The notes beneath the pieces were generated by a model. That model made no database searches. It saw only the letters and a program-made list of their open reading frames with translations, and was not told the origin of the DNA. Of a DNA stretch of 64,000 nt, positions 43,080 to 52,414 are shown one piece after another; within the stretch, counting starts at the first letter, position 1; each line of letters opens with the position of its first letter. The translations under genes and the position numbers were made by a program. Origin of the DNA: Microcella frigidaquae (GTDB taxonomy: Bacteria; Actinomycetota; Actinomycetes; Actinomycetales; Microbacteriaceae); the NCBI RefSeq assembly GCF_014200395.1, contig NZ_JACHBS010000001.1, positions 2,480,001 to 2,544,000 on the forward strand, read 5' to 3'.

Positions 43080-43286
43080 CTAGTCGTCGAGAACGAAGGT
43101 GACTTCCATCGTCACCTGGTAGGCCGTGACCTGGCCGTTCTCGATCGCGATCTTCTGTTCCTTGATCCACGCCCCGCTCACGCCACGCAACGTGCTGTTG
43201 GCGCGGTTGATGCCGACGTGCACGGCATCCTCGAAGCTCTTCTCCGAACGGGCGGTGATCGTGGTGATGCGGGCGACGCTCGACAT
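43080..43286 (-). CDS. Dodecin family flavin-binding protein
   Basis: 68 aa from the ATG at 43286 behind GGAGA; the frame stays open 84 nt further but that part does not fit the family. SSVARITTITARSEKSFEDAVHVGINRANSTLRGVSGAWIKEQ is the dodecin signature (swapped beta strands and one helix), with W in the flavin-stacking position. Dodecins form hollow dodecamers that store or buffer flavins. Confidence 0.9.
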   Translation of the reverse strand: MSSVARITTITARSEKSFEDAVHVGINRANSTLRGVSGAWIKEQKIAIENGQVTAYQVTMEVTFVLDD

Positions 43287-43660
43287 GGTGGTCTCCTTCG
43301 GGGTGCGCGGTCGATCGTGGCGGCCAGTCAACTCCCTCCGGCGGCTGGTGTCGAGAGGCGGGGTGCGCAACCGGACGGCCTCCGGGCCACGCGGCGCGGG
43401 TTCACCGCAACACGACTCGCGAATCCACGGAATGCTCTCGCCTGATCGTGACTCGCGAATCCACGGAACGGGGAGGGCTCGTGGCTACTCGTGAATCCAC
43501 GGATCGTTCCCGCACCGGAGTTCCGTGGATTCACGAGTGTCTCTCGGCGTCCCTCGCGGAGCACCGTCGAGAGCGCCTCCGCGAGTGTCGGTGGTGCGCC
43601 CTACGCTGAAGGAAGCCTCAGTTGCGAGGCAGCGAGTTCGCGCCGCCGTGAGGGAGGGCC
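43287..43660. repeat. Intergenic repeat cluster, ACTCGYGAATCCACGGAA family
   Basis: No gene in 374 bp. Three direct copies of ACTCGYGAATCCACGG(A)A lie at 43415-43432, 43451-43468 and 43487-43503, and one inverted copy at 43521-43538. Copies 3 and 4 form a perfect 17-bp inverted repeat with a 17-nt loop, able to form a strong hairpin. This has the look of a REP-type palindromic repeat. The rest contains no recognisable feature. Confidence 0.65.
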
Positions 43661-46600
43661 ATGTACCTGACGACCACCGAGAGCGGCGAGCGCCTGCTCG
43701 TCACCTCGGCGAGCGACCTCACGCGCGCGGCCGCGTGCGAGTTCGCCGTCGCGCGCGACCTCGACGCCAAGCTCGGGCGGGTGCCCGCCGTCGACGACGA
43801 GCCCGACGCGATGCTCGCGCGCACCGCCGCCCTCGGCGACGCCCACGAGGCCGCCATCATCGCCGACTACCGCGCGCGGCTGGCCGCGGCCGGCATCACG
43901 GGCCCGGCGGGCACGCCGTTCGCGGGCACGGATGCTCTGCTCGAGATCCCGCGCATCCACGGCGACCTCGCCGAGGTCGAGCAGGCGCAGCAGCAGACGG
44001 TCGCGGCCCTGCAGGCCGGAGTGCCCGTCATCGTGCAGGGCACCTTCGTCGACCGCGACCACAGCCCCGCATCCACCGGCTCTGATGCGGCAGCTGGCGC
44101 GCCCGGCGCCGACGTCGCGATCGCCTTCGTCGGCTACGCCGACTTCCTCGAGCGGATGCCCTCCGGCGCCTACCGCGTGCTCGACAGCAAGCTCGCACGC
44201 CGCGCGAAAGTCACCGCGCTGCTGCAGCTCGCCGCCTACGCCGAGCAGCTCGAGCGGCTCGGCATCGCCGTCGACCCCGAGGTCGCGCTCATCCTCGGAA
44301 CCCGCGAGCAGAGCATCCACCGCCTCGACGACATCGCGCCCGTGCTGCGCGCCCGACGCGCCCGGCTGCACCGCCTGCTGCGCGAGCGCATGGCCGCCGA
44401 CGCGCCCCTCGCCTGGCGCAGCGAGGGCGTCACCCACTGCCGCAGCTGCGCGTGGTGCACGAGCGAGATCGCCGCGCACGACGACGTCAGCCAGGTCGCC
44501 GGGCTCACCGGCGCGCAGTGGCAGAAGCTCGGCGTCGCCGGCATCACCACCCTCGGGCAGCTCGCCACCCTCGACGACACCGGTGCGGCCGAGGTGACGC
44601 GCCTGTCGGGCATCCCGCGCTCAACACTCGACACCCTGCGGCTGCAGGGCGACCTGCAGGCCCAGGCCGCCGGAGCCCCCGCCGGCACCCCACCGCCCGT
44701 GCACGTGCGCGACGCCGCAGCCCTGCACGCGCTGCCCGCGCCGAGCCCCGGCGACGTGTACTTCGACTTCGAAGGAGACCCGCTCTACACCGAAGACGAT
44801 CCGACGCGCTGGGGGCTCGACTACCTGTTCGGCATGGTCGACACGGCGCCCGAGGGTGGCGTCGGCGCCTTCACGCCGTGCTGGGCACACTCCTTCGCCG
44901 AGGAGCGCACGGCGCTGCTCGCCTTCCTCGCCGACATCGACGCCCGCCGCCGCGAGCACCCCGGCATGCACGTCTACCACTACGCCGCCTACGAGCGCAC
45001 CCACCTGCGCTCGCTCACCGCCCGGCACGGGGTGGGGGAGGACATCGTCGACGACTGGCTGCGCTCGGGCCTGCTCGTCGACCTGTACCCGGTGGTCACG
45101 AAAGCCCTGCGCATCGGCAGCCCCAGCTATTCGATCAAGTACCTCGAGCCGCTCTACTGGCGCGAGGCCCGCGACGGTGCCGCCGTCGCGCGCGGCGACG
45201 ACTCCGTCGCCGAGTACGTGCGCGCCCGCGAGCTGCGCGAGCAGGGCGACACCGCTGGCTGGCAGCAGATCATCGACGACATCGGCGACTACAACCGGGT
45301 CGACTGCGAGAGCACGGCCCGCCTCGCCGCGTGGCTTCGAGGGCTCGCGGCCGAGCATCCGGCGCCCGCGCACCTCGGGAACGGCAGCGACGGCAGCGAC
45401 GGTGACGACAGCGGCGGCGCGGATGCGGAGGCCGACCCGCGCGGCCCCGAGATCGACGACTCACCCCTGCGCGCCGCACTGCTCGCGCTCGCCGCCGGCC
45501 CAGACGGGCTGCCCGTCGCCGACACCGAGCGCACCCCCGAGCAGCGCGCCTACGCCTACGCCGCCGCCGCCATCGACTACCACCGCCGCGAGCACAAGAC
45601 CTTCTGGTGGGAGCACTTCGACCGCCTCGCCGCCCCTCTCGACCAGTGGGCCGACGTGCGCGACGTCTTCGTCGTCGACCGGGATGTTCAGCATGACCAG
45701 TCCCCGTGGGGCAAGACCGGCCGCCAGCGGTCGCTGCGCCGCACGGTGCGGCTGTACGGCCAGTGGGCCGCCGGCTCGCGGCCGAGTGTCGGGGGCCGCA
45801 GCGGCCCCTACGCCGTCTACGAGCAGCCCGCGCCGATCCCCACCGGCAGTCGCGACCCGCTGGCCCGCGCCGCGCGGTCGGTGACCCTCGAGGCAGTGCA
45901 CGACGACCACGTCGTGCTGAGCGAGACCCTGCACTCCGAGGCCGACGAGTACACGGCGCTGCCGGTCGCCCTCACCCCGAGCAGTCCGCCCGACCCCGGC
46001 CAGCAGAAGCCCGCCATCGAAGAGTGGGGAGCCGCCCTCGTCACCGCCCACCCTGAGTGGCCGCGCGAACCCGTCGGCGACCTCCTGCGCCGCGTGCCGC
46101 CGCGCACGCGCAGCGGCGGCCCGCTCACGCCCGTCACGCTCGACGCTGACGGCGAGCCCGACAGAATCCGCGCCGTCACCGCGAGCCTGCTCGACCTCGA
46201 CCGCTCGTATCTCGCCGTGCAGGGCCCGCCCGGAACCGGCAAGACGCACCTCGGCGCGCACGTCATCGCTGCGCTCGTCCGCGACCACGGCTGGAAGATC
46301 GGCGTTGTCGCCCAGAGCCACACCACCGTCGAGCACGTGCTCGCGAGCGTCGTCGAGAAGGCCGGGCTCGACCCGCGCCTCGTCGCCAAAGCCCCCAAGA
46401 CCGGGGCCGACCCCGCCGACTACGCCACCGCGCCCTACACCGTGCTCGGCAAAGCCGACCAGCTCGCCGCGTTCGCCGCCGAACGGGCGGCCGATCGCAC
46501 CGGGCCCGGCCGATCTGGTGCCGGCCGCGGCGGCTACGTCATCGGCGGCACGGCGTGGGACTTCGCGCATCCGCAGCGCGTCGGCCGTCGCAGCCTCGAC

Positions 46601-47419
46601 CTGCTCGTCATCGACGAAGCCGGCCAGTTCTCTCTCGCCGCCACCATCGCCGCGAGCGTCAGCGCGCAGAACCTGCTGCTGCTCGGCGACCCGCAGCAGC
46701 TGCCGCAGGTCAGCCAGGGCACGCATCCCGAACCGATCGACGGCTCCGCGCTCGGCTACCTCAGCGAGGGGCACGACGTGCTGCCCGCCGAGCTCGGCTA
46801 CTTCCTCGCCGAGACCCGCCGCCTGCACCCCGCGCTCGCCGAGCCCGTGTCGCGGCTCAGCTACGAGGGCCGGCTGCGCGCCCACCCCAGCACGTCGGCG
46901 CGGCGGCTCGACGGCGTCGCGCCCGGGCTGCACCCCGTGCCCGTGCCGCACACCGGCAACGCGACCGAGTCGGTGGAGGAGGCGGCCGAGGTCGTGGCGA
47001 TCATCCGTCGCCTCATCGGCACCGCCTGGCAGCCCGGCGCCGACCGCGACGCCCGCCCGCTCGCCGACCGCGACGTCATCGTCGTCACCCCCTACAACGC
47101 GCAGCAGCAGACCATCCGGCACGCGCTCGACGCGGCCGGTCTGCACGGCACCCGCGTCGGAACGGTCGACAAGTTCCAAGGGCAGGAGGCCGCGATCGCG
47201 ATCGTGTCGCTCGCCGCCTCCAGCGCGCACGAGGTGCCGCGCGGCCTCGACTTCCTGCTCAACCGCAACCGGCTCAATGTCGCGATCTCCCGCGCGCAGT
47301 GGGCCGCCTATCTCGTGCACTCGCCCGGCCTCACCGACGCGCTGCCGCACACGCCGCAGGGAGTCGCCGAGCTCAGCGCGTTCATCCGCCTCACCGAGGA
47401 GGGCGGCATCGCGAACTGA
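43661..47419 (+). CDS. TM0106-type RecB-like nuclease with SF1 helicase domain
   Basis: 1,252 aa. The N-terminal ~250 residues form a RecB-like nuclease (YRVLDSKLARRAKVTALLQLAAYAEQL, with D...Q-x-x-x-Y) next to a Cys cluster CRSCAWC (~259) that could bind Fe-S. An RNase H-like segment DVYFDFEGDPL follows (~365). The C-terminal Upf1/Dna2-like helicase has Walker A GPPGTGKT (~854), Walker B VIDEAGQ (~983), GDPQQLPQVSQG and TVDKFQGQEAAIAIVSL with NRLNVAISRAQ. It probably processes DNA ends or flaps. Single transcription unit; no associated genes suggest defence. Confidence 0.85.
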   Translation: MYLTTTESGERLLVTSASDLTRAAACEFAVARDLDAKLGRVPAVDDEPDAMLARTAALGDAHEAAIIADYRARLAAAGITGPAGTPFAGTDALLEIPRIHGDLAEVEQAQQQTVAALQAGVPVIVQGTFVDRDHSPASTGSDAAAGAPGADVAIAFVGYADFLERMPSGAYRVLDSKLARRAKVTALLQLAAYAEQLERLGIAVDPEVALILGTREQSIHRLDDIAPVLRARRARLHRLLRERMAADAPLAWRSEGVTHCRSCAWCTSEIAAHDDVSQVAGLTGAQWQKLGVAGITTLGQLATLDDTGAAEVTRLSGIPRSTLDTLRLQGDLQAQAAGAPAGTPPPVHVRDAAALHALPAPSPGDVYFDFEGDPLYTEDDPTRWGLDYLFGMVDTAPEGGVGAFTPCWAHSFAEERTALLAFLADIDARRREHPGMHVYHYAAYERTHLRSLTARHGVGEDIVDDWLRSGLLVDLYPVVTKALRIGSPSYSIKYLEPLYWREARDGAAVARGDDSVAEYVRARELREQGDTAGWQQIIDDIGDYNRVDCESTARLAAWLRGLAAEHPAPAHLGNGSDGSDGDDSGGADAEADPRGPEIDDSPLRAALLALAAGPDGLPVADTERTPEQRAYAYAAAAIDYHRREHKTFWWEHFDRLAAPLDQWADVRDVFVVDRDVQHDQSPWGKTGRQRSLRRTVRLYGQWAAGSRPSVGGRSGPYAVYEQPAPIPTGSRDPLARAARSVTLEAVHDDHVVLSETLHSEADEYTALPVALTPSSPPDPGQQKPAIEEWGAALVTAHPEWPREPVGDLLRRVPPRTRSGGPLTPVTLDADGEPDRIRAVTASLLDLDRSYLAVQGPPGTGKTHLGAHVIAALVRDHGWKIGVVAQSHTTVEHVLASVVEKAGLDPRLVAKAPKTGADPADYATAPYTVLGKADQLAAFAAERAADRTGPGRSGAGRGGYVIGGTAWDFAHPQRVGRRSLDLLVIDEAGQFSLAATIAASVSAQNLLLLGDPQQLPQVSQGTHPEPIDGSALGYLSEGHDVLPAELGYFLAETRRLHPALAEPVSRLSYEGRLRAHPSTSARRLDGVAPGLHPVPVPHTGNATESVEEAAEVVAIIRRLIGTAWQPGADRDARPLADRDVIVVTPYNAQQQTIRHALDAAGLHGTRVGTVDKFQGQEAAIAIVSLAASSAHEVPRGLDFLLNRNRLNVAISRAQWAAYLVHSPGLTDALPHTPQGVAELSAFIRLTEEGGIAN

Positions 47420-47433
47420 GCACGCCGCCAGGC

Positions 47434-48726
47434 TCAGCCCGTGACGGCCACCGTCGACTCGAAGGCGTAGCTGAAGTCGCCGACACCCGTCCACGTCACC
47501 CGGATCAGCGCGGCCGGCCCGACATCGTCCGACGCCGTGCACACGAACGAGCTGCCCAGCGACGCCGAGGCCTGCGAGGGGCACAGCACCGAGTAGGCGA
47601 TGCCCTGCGCCTGCAGCTCCTGCTCCAGCCGCTGCTCGACCTGCCGCAGGTCGGCCGCCGAGGCCTCGCGCGGCAGCGCCAGCGCGCCCAGGCTCGCCGC
47701 CGCGCCGACCGTGACCGCGAGCGCCAGGTAGACCCAGGTCGGCGCGGTGCCGCGCCGCGTCGTGCGGTACACGTGGATCGCCCGCGCCATCAGGTAGAAG
47801 AACGGCCCCAGCAGAATCCACGCCACCGAGGGCCGGAACTCGTGCCCCAGTGCGCCCAGGCGCCGGTAGTCGAGGATCGTCGCCAGCACGATCCACACCA
47901 GCGCGACGACGCCGAGAACGGCGCCGATGACGCCGCTCAACGGGGATGCTCCGCCCTCGGTGATCGCCCACCCGAGCACGACCAGCCCCAGCTGCAGCAC
48001 GGGGGAGAGCGCGAGCATCCAGCCGCCCGCCGTCGTCACCCCGCTCACCGTGCGCTGCGGCGTCGACCCGCGGCCAGAACCCCAGGAGCGCGTCATCGGC
48101 TCATAGTCGACGCTCGCCAGGTCGACGCTGCCCGTCGGCTGCGCGAACGTTCCCGTCGACGTCCACGGCGTGCTCGCCGACGCGGGCTGCGGCGCCCGCA
48201 CGACCGCTCCGGGGGGCACGGCAAGGGGTGCGACGCCGCCCAGCGGGGCGCCCGTCGGGGCGGCGCTGAACGGGCCGGTGCACGTCGGCACCGCGAGCGG
48301 CTCGGGGCCGGTGCGCGGCGGCGGCAGGGGCTCGTCGAATCCGGGGATCGTGACCGGTACCGAGCCGGAGGTCGGCGGCACCAGGCGCACCGGCTCGGAG
48401 ATCGGCATGGAGGTTCCCCGGCGGCGCGGGCCGGGCTCCGGTTCCGCGGCGAGGGGAGCGGCCGCGAGGGGAGCGGCGGCGAGGGGAGCGGCGGCGAGGG
48501 GAGCCGCGGCGAACGGCGGCGGTGCGACGGTCGGCGATGCGGCGAACGGCGGCGGCGCGACGACCGGAGCCGCGGCGGCCGGCGGTGGAGCGGCCGGAAT
48601 CGGTGCGGGCGCGGCATCCGGATTCGGCTGCGTGTGCTCCGTCCACGCGGCGCCGTCCCACCAGCGGATCAGCCGCGGGTCCGCGGCATCGGTGTACCAG
48701 CCGGCGGCAGTCGACCCGGTCGTCAT
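47434..48726 (-). CDS. DUF2510 membrane protein with DUF4333 C-terminal domain
   Basis: 430 aa. N-terminal DUF2510 (GWYTDAADPRLIRWWDGAAWTEHT), a long Pro/Ala-rich low-complexity region with four PLAA-type 15-bp tandem repeats, about four membrane segments (~250-400) and an extracytoplasmic DUF4333 domain (VLCPSQASASLGSSFVCTASDD). Such proteins are widespread and uncharacterised in Actinomycetota. Confidence 0.8.
   Translation of the reverse strand: MTTGSTAAGWYTDAADPRLIRWWDGAAWTEHTQPNPDAAPAPIPAAPPPAAAAPVVAPPPFAASPTVAPPPFAAAPLAAAPLAAAPLAAAPLAAEPEPGPRRRGTSMPISEPVRLVPPTSGSVPVTIPGFDEPLPPPRTGPEPLAVPTCTGPFSAAPTGAPLGGVAPLAVPPGAVVRAPQPASASTPWTSTGTFAQPTGSVDLASVDYEPMTRSWGSGRGSTPQRTVSGVTTAGGWMLALSPVLQLGLVVLGWAITEGGASPLSGVIGAVLGVVALVWIVLATILDYRRLGALGHEFRPSVAWILLGPFFYLMARAIHVYRTTRRGTAPTWVYLALAVTVGAAASLGALALPREASAADLRQVEQRLEQELQAQGIAYSVLCPSQASASLGSSFVCTASDDVGPAALIRVTWTGVGDFSYAFESTVAVTG
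48440..48515. repeat. 15-bp tandem repeat within the DUF2510 gene
   Basis: About four to five copies of the unit GGGGAGCGGCGGCGA (encoding APLAA on the minus strand) with few mismatches. Low-complexity expansion in the linker between DUF2510 and the membrane region; length may vary between strains. Confidence 0.6.
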
Positions 48727-48888
48727 CTGCGTGCCCCCTCCCGGCGTCGCGTCTGAGAGTGCCAGTGTAGTCCTGAGCGCGACTCAGAGCGACGGTGAGA
48801 TCCACGCCGGAACGGCAGCCCGGCACCGCCCTGCTGACCCCGCCCGTGGCCGCACCATCGCGCGCCCGCGGTGGGCCATACTCGCCCT

Positions 48889-49566
48889 ATGCGCCGCATC
48901 GCCGGGCTCGTTGCCGACTACACCTACGTGGGCCGCTCGCGCCTGCGCTACTGGCGCTACGGGTCGCGCCCGCCGGCGCCGCTCGAGGCGGGTCCGGATG
49001 CTCCGCCTCCTGTTCTGCTGCTGCCGGGCGTCTTCGAGACCTGGCACTACATGAAGCCCATCCGCGACCGCCTCGTCGGCCTGGGCATCCCCGTGCACAG
49101 CGTGCCCGCGCTCGGCTTCAACCGGCACCCCATCCCGGTGATGGCCGAGCGCGCGGCCGCCTACCTCGACGAGCACGACCTCCACGGTGTGCGCATTGTC
49201 GCCCACAGCAAGGGCGGGCTCATCGGCAAGAGCCTCCTCGTCGCCGACGACCCGGCCTCGGGAGGAGCGGGCCGGCTCGAGCGGATGCTCTCGATCAACA
49301 CCCCCTACGGCGGCAGCCCGCTCGCCCGCTTCGGCGTCGGCCCGTTCCGCGAGTTCCAGCCGACCCGCCCGGTGATCCAGGAGCTCGCCAGCTCGCCCCA
49401 GGTCAATGCCCGCATCACCGCCCTGCGCAGCAGCTACGACCAGTACGTGCCGGCCGCGAGCGCCGAGCTCGGCGGCGCGCAGAACGTGCCGATGCCGCAC
49501 ATCGGGCACTTCCGGGTGCTCGGGCTGCGCGAGGTCATCGACCGCGTGGTCGCCTGGCTCGGTTGA
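48889..49566 (+). CDS. Alpha/beta hydrolase, lipase-like
   Basis: 225 aa from the ATG at 48889. VLLLPGVFETWHYM (oxyanion region), VAHSKGGLIGKSL with the nucleophile Ser in a G/A-H-S-K-G elbow, and a late MPHIGHFRVL His region support a serine hydrolase. The A-H-S-K-G elbow is typical of triacylglycerol lipase-like esterases. No signal peptide was seen. The substrate is unknown. Confidence 0.78.
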   Translation: MRRIAGLVADYTYVGRSRLRYWRYGSRPPAPLEAGPDAPPPVLLLPGVFETWHYMKPIRDRLVGLGIPVHSVPALGFNRHPIPVMAERAAAYLDEHDLHGVRIVAHSKGGLIGKSLLVADDPASGGAGRLERMLSINTPYGGSPLARFGVGPFREFQPTRPVIQELASSPQVNARITALRSSYDQYVPAASAELGGAQNVPMPHIGHFRVLGLREVIDRVVAWLG

Positions 49567-49648
49567 CCGCGCGGGCGCGGCCCGCATCCGTCGCCGCTGC
49601 CGCCTGGCGCGAAGCGGATTCATGGCCGAGACCTGACAAAATGCGCGC

Positions 49649-50491
49649 ATGCCCGCCGCCGCCTCCCTTGCCCCGACGGATGCTCCCCCCGCGATCAGCC
49701 TGAAGCTGCTGCCCGCCGCGATCGTCGTCACCAGCGCAATACCCCTGTTCGGCTTCGAGGAGCGCCTGGTCGGCTACCCGTGGCTGCTGGTCGGCCTGAT
49801 CGTCGCCTACTTCGTCGATCGCGAGCTCATGCGCGACCTCGGCATCATCGCCGCGGGCCTCATCGTGGTGAGCACGGTGAGCGTGAAGGCCGACATCTCG
49901 TGGCCCAATTTCTTCCTGCTCGGGTTCGTGCTGAGCCTCGCCGTCGCGGTGCCGTTCGTGCTCGACCGGTTCGTCTTCCGGCGGAAGGTGATCCGGTTCC
50001 CGTGGCGCGGCGGCCAGAAGTGGCAGCCGTGGGAGAAGTCGTACCTGTTCGCCGTGCCCTTCCTCGGCTGGCTGATCCTGCCGTTCTACTTCATCCAGTC
50101 GGGCTCGTACCAGAACTGGCCGGCGGTCTCCGAGCCCAGCGAGGTGCTGCGCCTGTTCATCGGCGTCAACGCGGTCGGCATCTGGGACGAGCTGTTCTTC
50201 ATCTGCACGGTCTACGTGCTGCTGCTGCGGCACTTCCCGGTGCTGACGGCGAACATCCTGCAGGCGATCGTGTTCGTCAGCTTCCTCTGGGAGCTCGGCT
50301 ACCAGGCCTGGGCGCCGCTCATGACGATCCCGTTCGCGCTGCTCCAAGGCTGGATCTTCCACCGCACCAAGTCGCTCACCTACGTCATCATCGTGCACCT
50401 GCTGTTCGACCTCGTCGTCTTCCTCGCCATCGTGCACGCCCACAACCCCGGCGTGTTCGGGTTCTTCCTCATCGAGAGCCCGGGGTCCTAG
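49649..50491 (+). CDS. CPBP-like membrane protein
   Basis: 280 aa with about eight membrane segments. GIWDELFFICTVYVLLLRHF, FVSFLWELGYQAW and HLLFDLVVF occupy the positions of the CPBP (Rce1/CAAX-type) motifs EExxxR, FxxxH and HxxxN/D, but the first reads DELFF, so the catalytic Glu pair is altered. It may be an inactive or divergent family member. Confidence 0.65.
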   Translation: MPAAASLAPTDAPPAISLKLLPAAIVVTSAIPLFGFEERLVGYPWLLVGLIVAYFVDRELMRDLGIIAAGLIVVSTVSVKADISWPNFFLLGFVLSLAVAVPFVLDRFVFRRKVIRFPWRGGQKWQPWEKSYLFAVPFLGWLILPFYFIQSGSYQNWPAVSEPSEVLRLFIGVNAVGIWDELFFICTVYVLLLRHFPVLTANILQAIVFVSFLWELGYQAWAPLMTIPFALLQGWIFHRTKSLTYVIIVHLLFDLVVFLAIVHAHNPGVFGFFLIESPGS

Positions 50492-50510
50492 GGCGTGCGC
50501 CGCGGAGCGG

Positions 50511-51572
50511 CTAGACCTCTGGCAGTCGGTGCTCGGTCTGCGGATCGAACAGGTGGAGGGCACCCGGGCGCACCGCGAGGGCAACGCTCGTGCCGACCGT
50601 GAGCTCGCTCAGGCGGTCCGCCTCCACCACGCTGGTCAGACGGTCCTCTCCGGCATCGAGGTGCACGATCGCTCTCGGGCCGAGCAACTCGATCAGCGCG
50701 ACCCGGGCCGTTCCGCCGCTGTTTGCCGTGAGCAGCAGATCGTCGGGGCGCACACCGAGCACAACGGCGTCGCGTGCGGGCGCCTGCGCGACGGCGAGGC
50801 GGCTACCCGTGGGGGAGATGAACGCGCCGTCGCTGATGGCGCCCCGCACGATGTTCATCTTCGGGCTACCGACGAAGGTGGCCACGAAGACACTGTTGGG
50901 TCGCGCGTAAATCTCGTCCGGGCGGCCGGTCTGCGCCACACGCCCGTCGCGCATGACGACCATCCGGTCGGACATCGTCATCGCCTCCTCTTGGTCGTGC
51001 GTGACGTACACGGCAGTGATGCCGAGGCGGCGCTGAATCTGCATGAGCTCGAAGCGGGTCTCGACCCGCAGCTTCGCGTCGAGGTTGCTCAGCGGTTCGT
51101 CGAAGAGGAACACGGCCGGCTGACGGATGATCGCCCGCCCGATTGCCACGCGCTGCTGCTGCCCGCCCGATAGATCCTTGGGTTTGCGGGAGGTCAGGGC
51201 CCCGAGACCGAGCGAGTCGGCCACCTCCTGTGCTCGGCGGAGGGCATCCGCCCGGCGGCTCTTGGTGGCCCGTAGCGGGAACGCGATGTTCTCGAGAACA
51301 CTGAGATGCGGGTACAGGGCATAGTTCTGGAAGACCATCGCAACGTCGCGATCTTTCGGCTCGAGCCCGTTGACGACCCGGCCGCCGATCAGAATCTCGC
51401 CGCCGCTGATCTCCTCCAAGCCGGCCAGCATCCGCAATGACGTCGACTTGCCGCAGCCCGACGGGCCAACGAGCACGGTCAGTGAGCCATCGGGGAAGAC
51501 GATGTCGACGTCGTCGACGATCACCGTGGAGCCGTATTCCTTGCGAACCTTGTTGAAACGAACCTCTGCCAT
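50511..51572 (-). CDS. Carbohydrate ABC transporter ATPase (MalK/UgpC type)
   Basis: 353 aa from the ATG at 51572 (MAEVRFNKVRKEY); the upstream extension has no support. Walker A VGPSGCGKST, signature LSGGQQQRVAIGRA, Walker B VFLFDEPLSNLDAKLR, and a C-terminal OB-fold regulatory domain typical of sugar importers. Last gene of the sugar operon, 23 bp behind the second permease. It powers uptake of the substrate recognised by the binding protein at 53311. Confidence 0.92.
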   Translation of the reverse strand: MAEVRFNKVRKEYGSTVIVDDVDIVFPDGSLTVLVGPSGCGKSTSLRMLAGLEEISGGEILIGGRVVNGLEPKDRDVAMVFQNYALYPHLSVLENIAFPLRATKSRRADALRRAQEVADSLGLGALTSRKPKDLSGGQQQRVAIGRAIIRQPAVFLFDEPLSNLDAKLRVETRFELMQIQRRLGITAVYVTHDQEEAMTMSDRMVVMRDGRVAQTGRPDEIYARPNSVFVATFVGSPKMNIVRGAISDGAFISPTGSRLAVAQAPARDAVVLGVRPDDLLLTANSGGTARVALIELLGPRAIVHLDAGEDRLTSVVEADRLSELTVGTSVALAVRPGALHLFDPQTEHRLPEV

Positions 51573-51595
51573 GACGACGAAACCTCTCGTGGAAA

Positions 51596-52414
51596 CTAGA
51601 ACTTGACGGCGCCGCCGCTGATGCCCTGCACCAGGCGACGCTGAATGAAGAAGCTCGCGATGACCACCGGTACCACCGCGATGATGATCGCCGCGCTCAT
51701 CGCGCCCAGCTCGACCCCGCGGAAGGTGTTGAACGCGGCGATCGCCACCGGCAGGATCGTCTCCTGGGTCGGGGCGAGGATCAGCCCGTAGAACATGTCG
51801 TTCCACGAGAGGGTGAAGCCGAAGATCGCGGCCGCGCCGATTCCAGGCAGCACCTGCGGCAGAACGACCAGCCGGAATGCGGCGAACCGTGAGAAGCCGT
51901 CGACCCGCGCCTGCTCTTCGAGCGATCGAGGTACCGCGTCGAAGAATCCGATGAGGAACCAGGTGATGACGGGGAGCACGAAGCTGAGATGGGCGAAGAT
52001 CACCGGAATGTAGGTGCTGTCGAGCCGCAGTGCATAGGCCATGGTCAGGAAGGGGAAGACCAGCACCGCGGGTGGCAGCACCTGCGCGGCCAGGATGCCG
52101 AACCGCGTGGCGGCACCCCCCGCCTTGTAGGCGGAGATGGCGTAGGCGCCCATAGAACCCGCCACGACGCTGATGGCCACGGTGACCGCGGCGACCATGG
52201 CGCTACGGCCTGCCGCCTCAAGGATTCCCGCCTCGAAGACGCGGGCCCAGTTGTCGAGGTTAGGGACGAACAGCACGAGGCCGGGGTCATTGAGCTGCGC
52301 TGGCGACTTGACGCTGGCCAGGGCCACCCACAGCAGGGGGAGAGTGACCGTCAGGGCGGCGACCCAGAGCAGCAGAGCCCGGGCGACGCTCCACGGATTC
52401 ACAGTTCGAGTCAT
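51596..52414 (-). CDS. Carbohydrate ABC transporter permease (MalG/UgpE type)
   Basis: 272 aa with six membrane segments and the EAA loop EEQARVDGFSRFAAFRLVVLPQVLPGIG that contacts the ATPase. The start overlaps the first permease's stop by 4 bp. Confidence 0.92.
   Translation of the reverse strand: MTRTVNPWSVARALLLWVAALTVTLPLLWVALASVKSPAQLNDPGLVLFVPNLDNWARVFEAGILEAAGRSAMVAAVTVAISVVAGSMGAYAISAYKAGGAATRFGILAAQVLPPAVLVFPFLTMAYALRLDSTYIPVIFAHLSFVLPVITWFLIGFFDAVPRSLEEQARVDGFSRFAAFRLVVLPQVLPGIGAAAIFGFTLSWNDMFYGLILAPTQETILPVAIAAFNTFRGVELGAMSAAIIIAVVPVVIASFFIQRRLVQGISGGAVKF

Noticed and set aside
43411..43540. CRISPR array
   Set aside because: The repeats are unequally spaced (36 bp apart, then shorter), one is inverted, and there are no cas genes in the window.
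45461..47971. 836-aa minus-strand frame, and the 827-aa one at 24119-26602
   Set aside because: Both are antisense to well-supported genes (nuclease-helicase; pglZ). They are Arg/Val/Asp-rich products of high GC third positions and show no domain.
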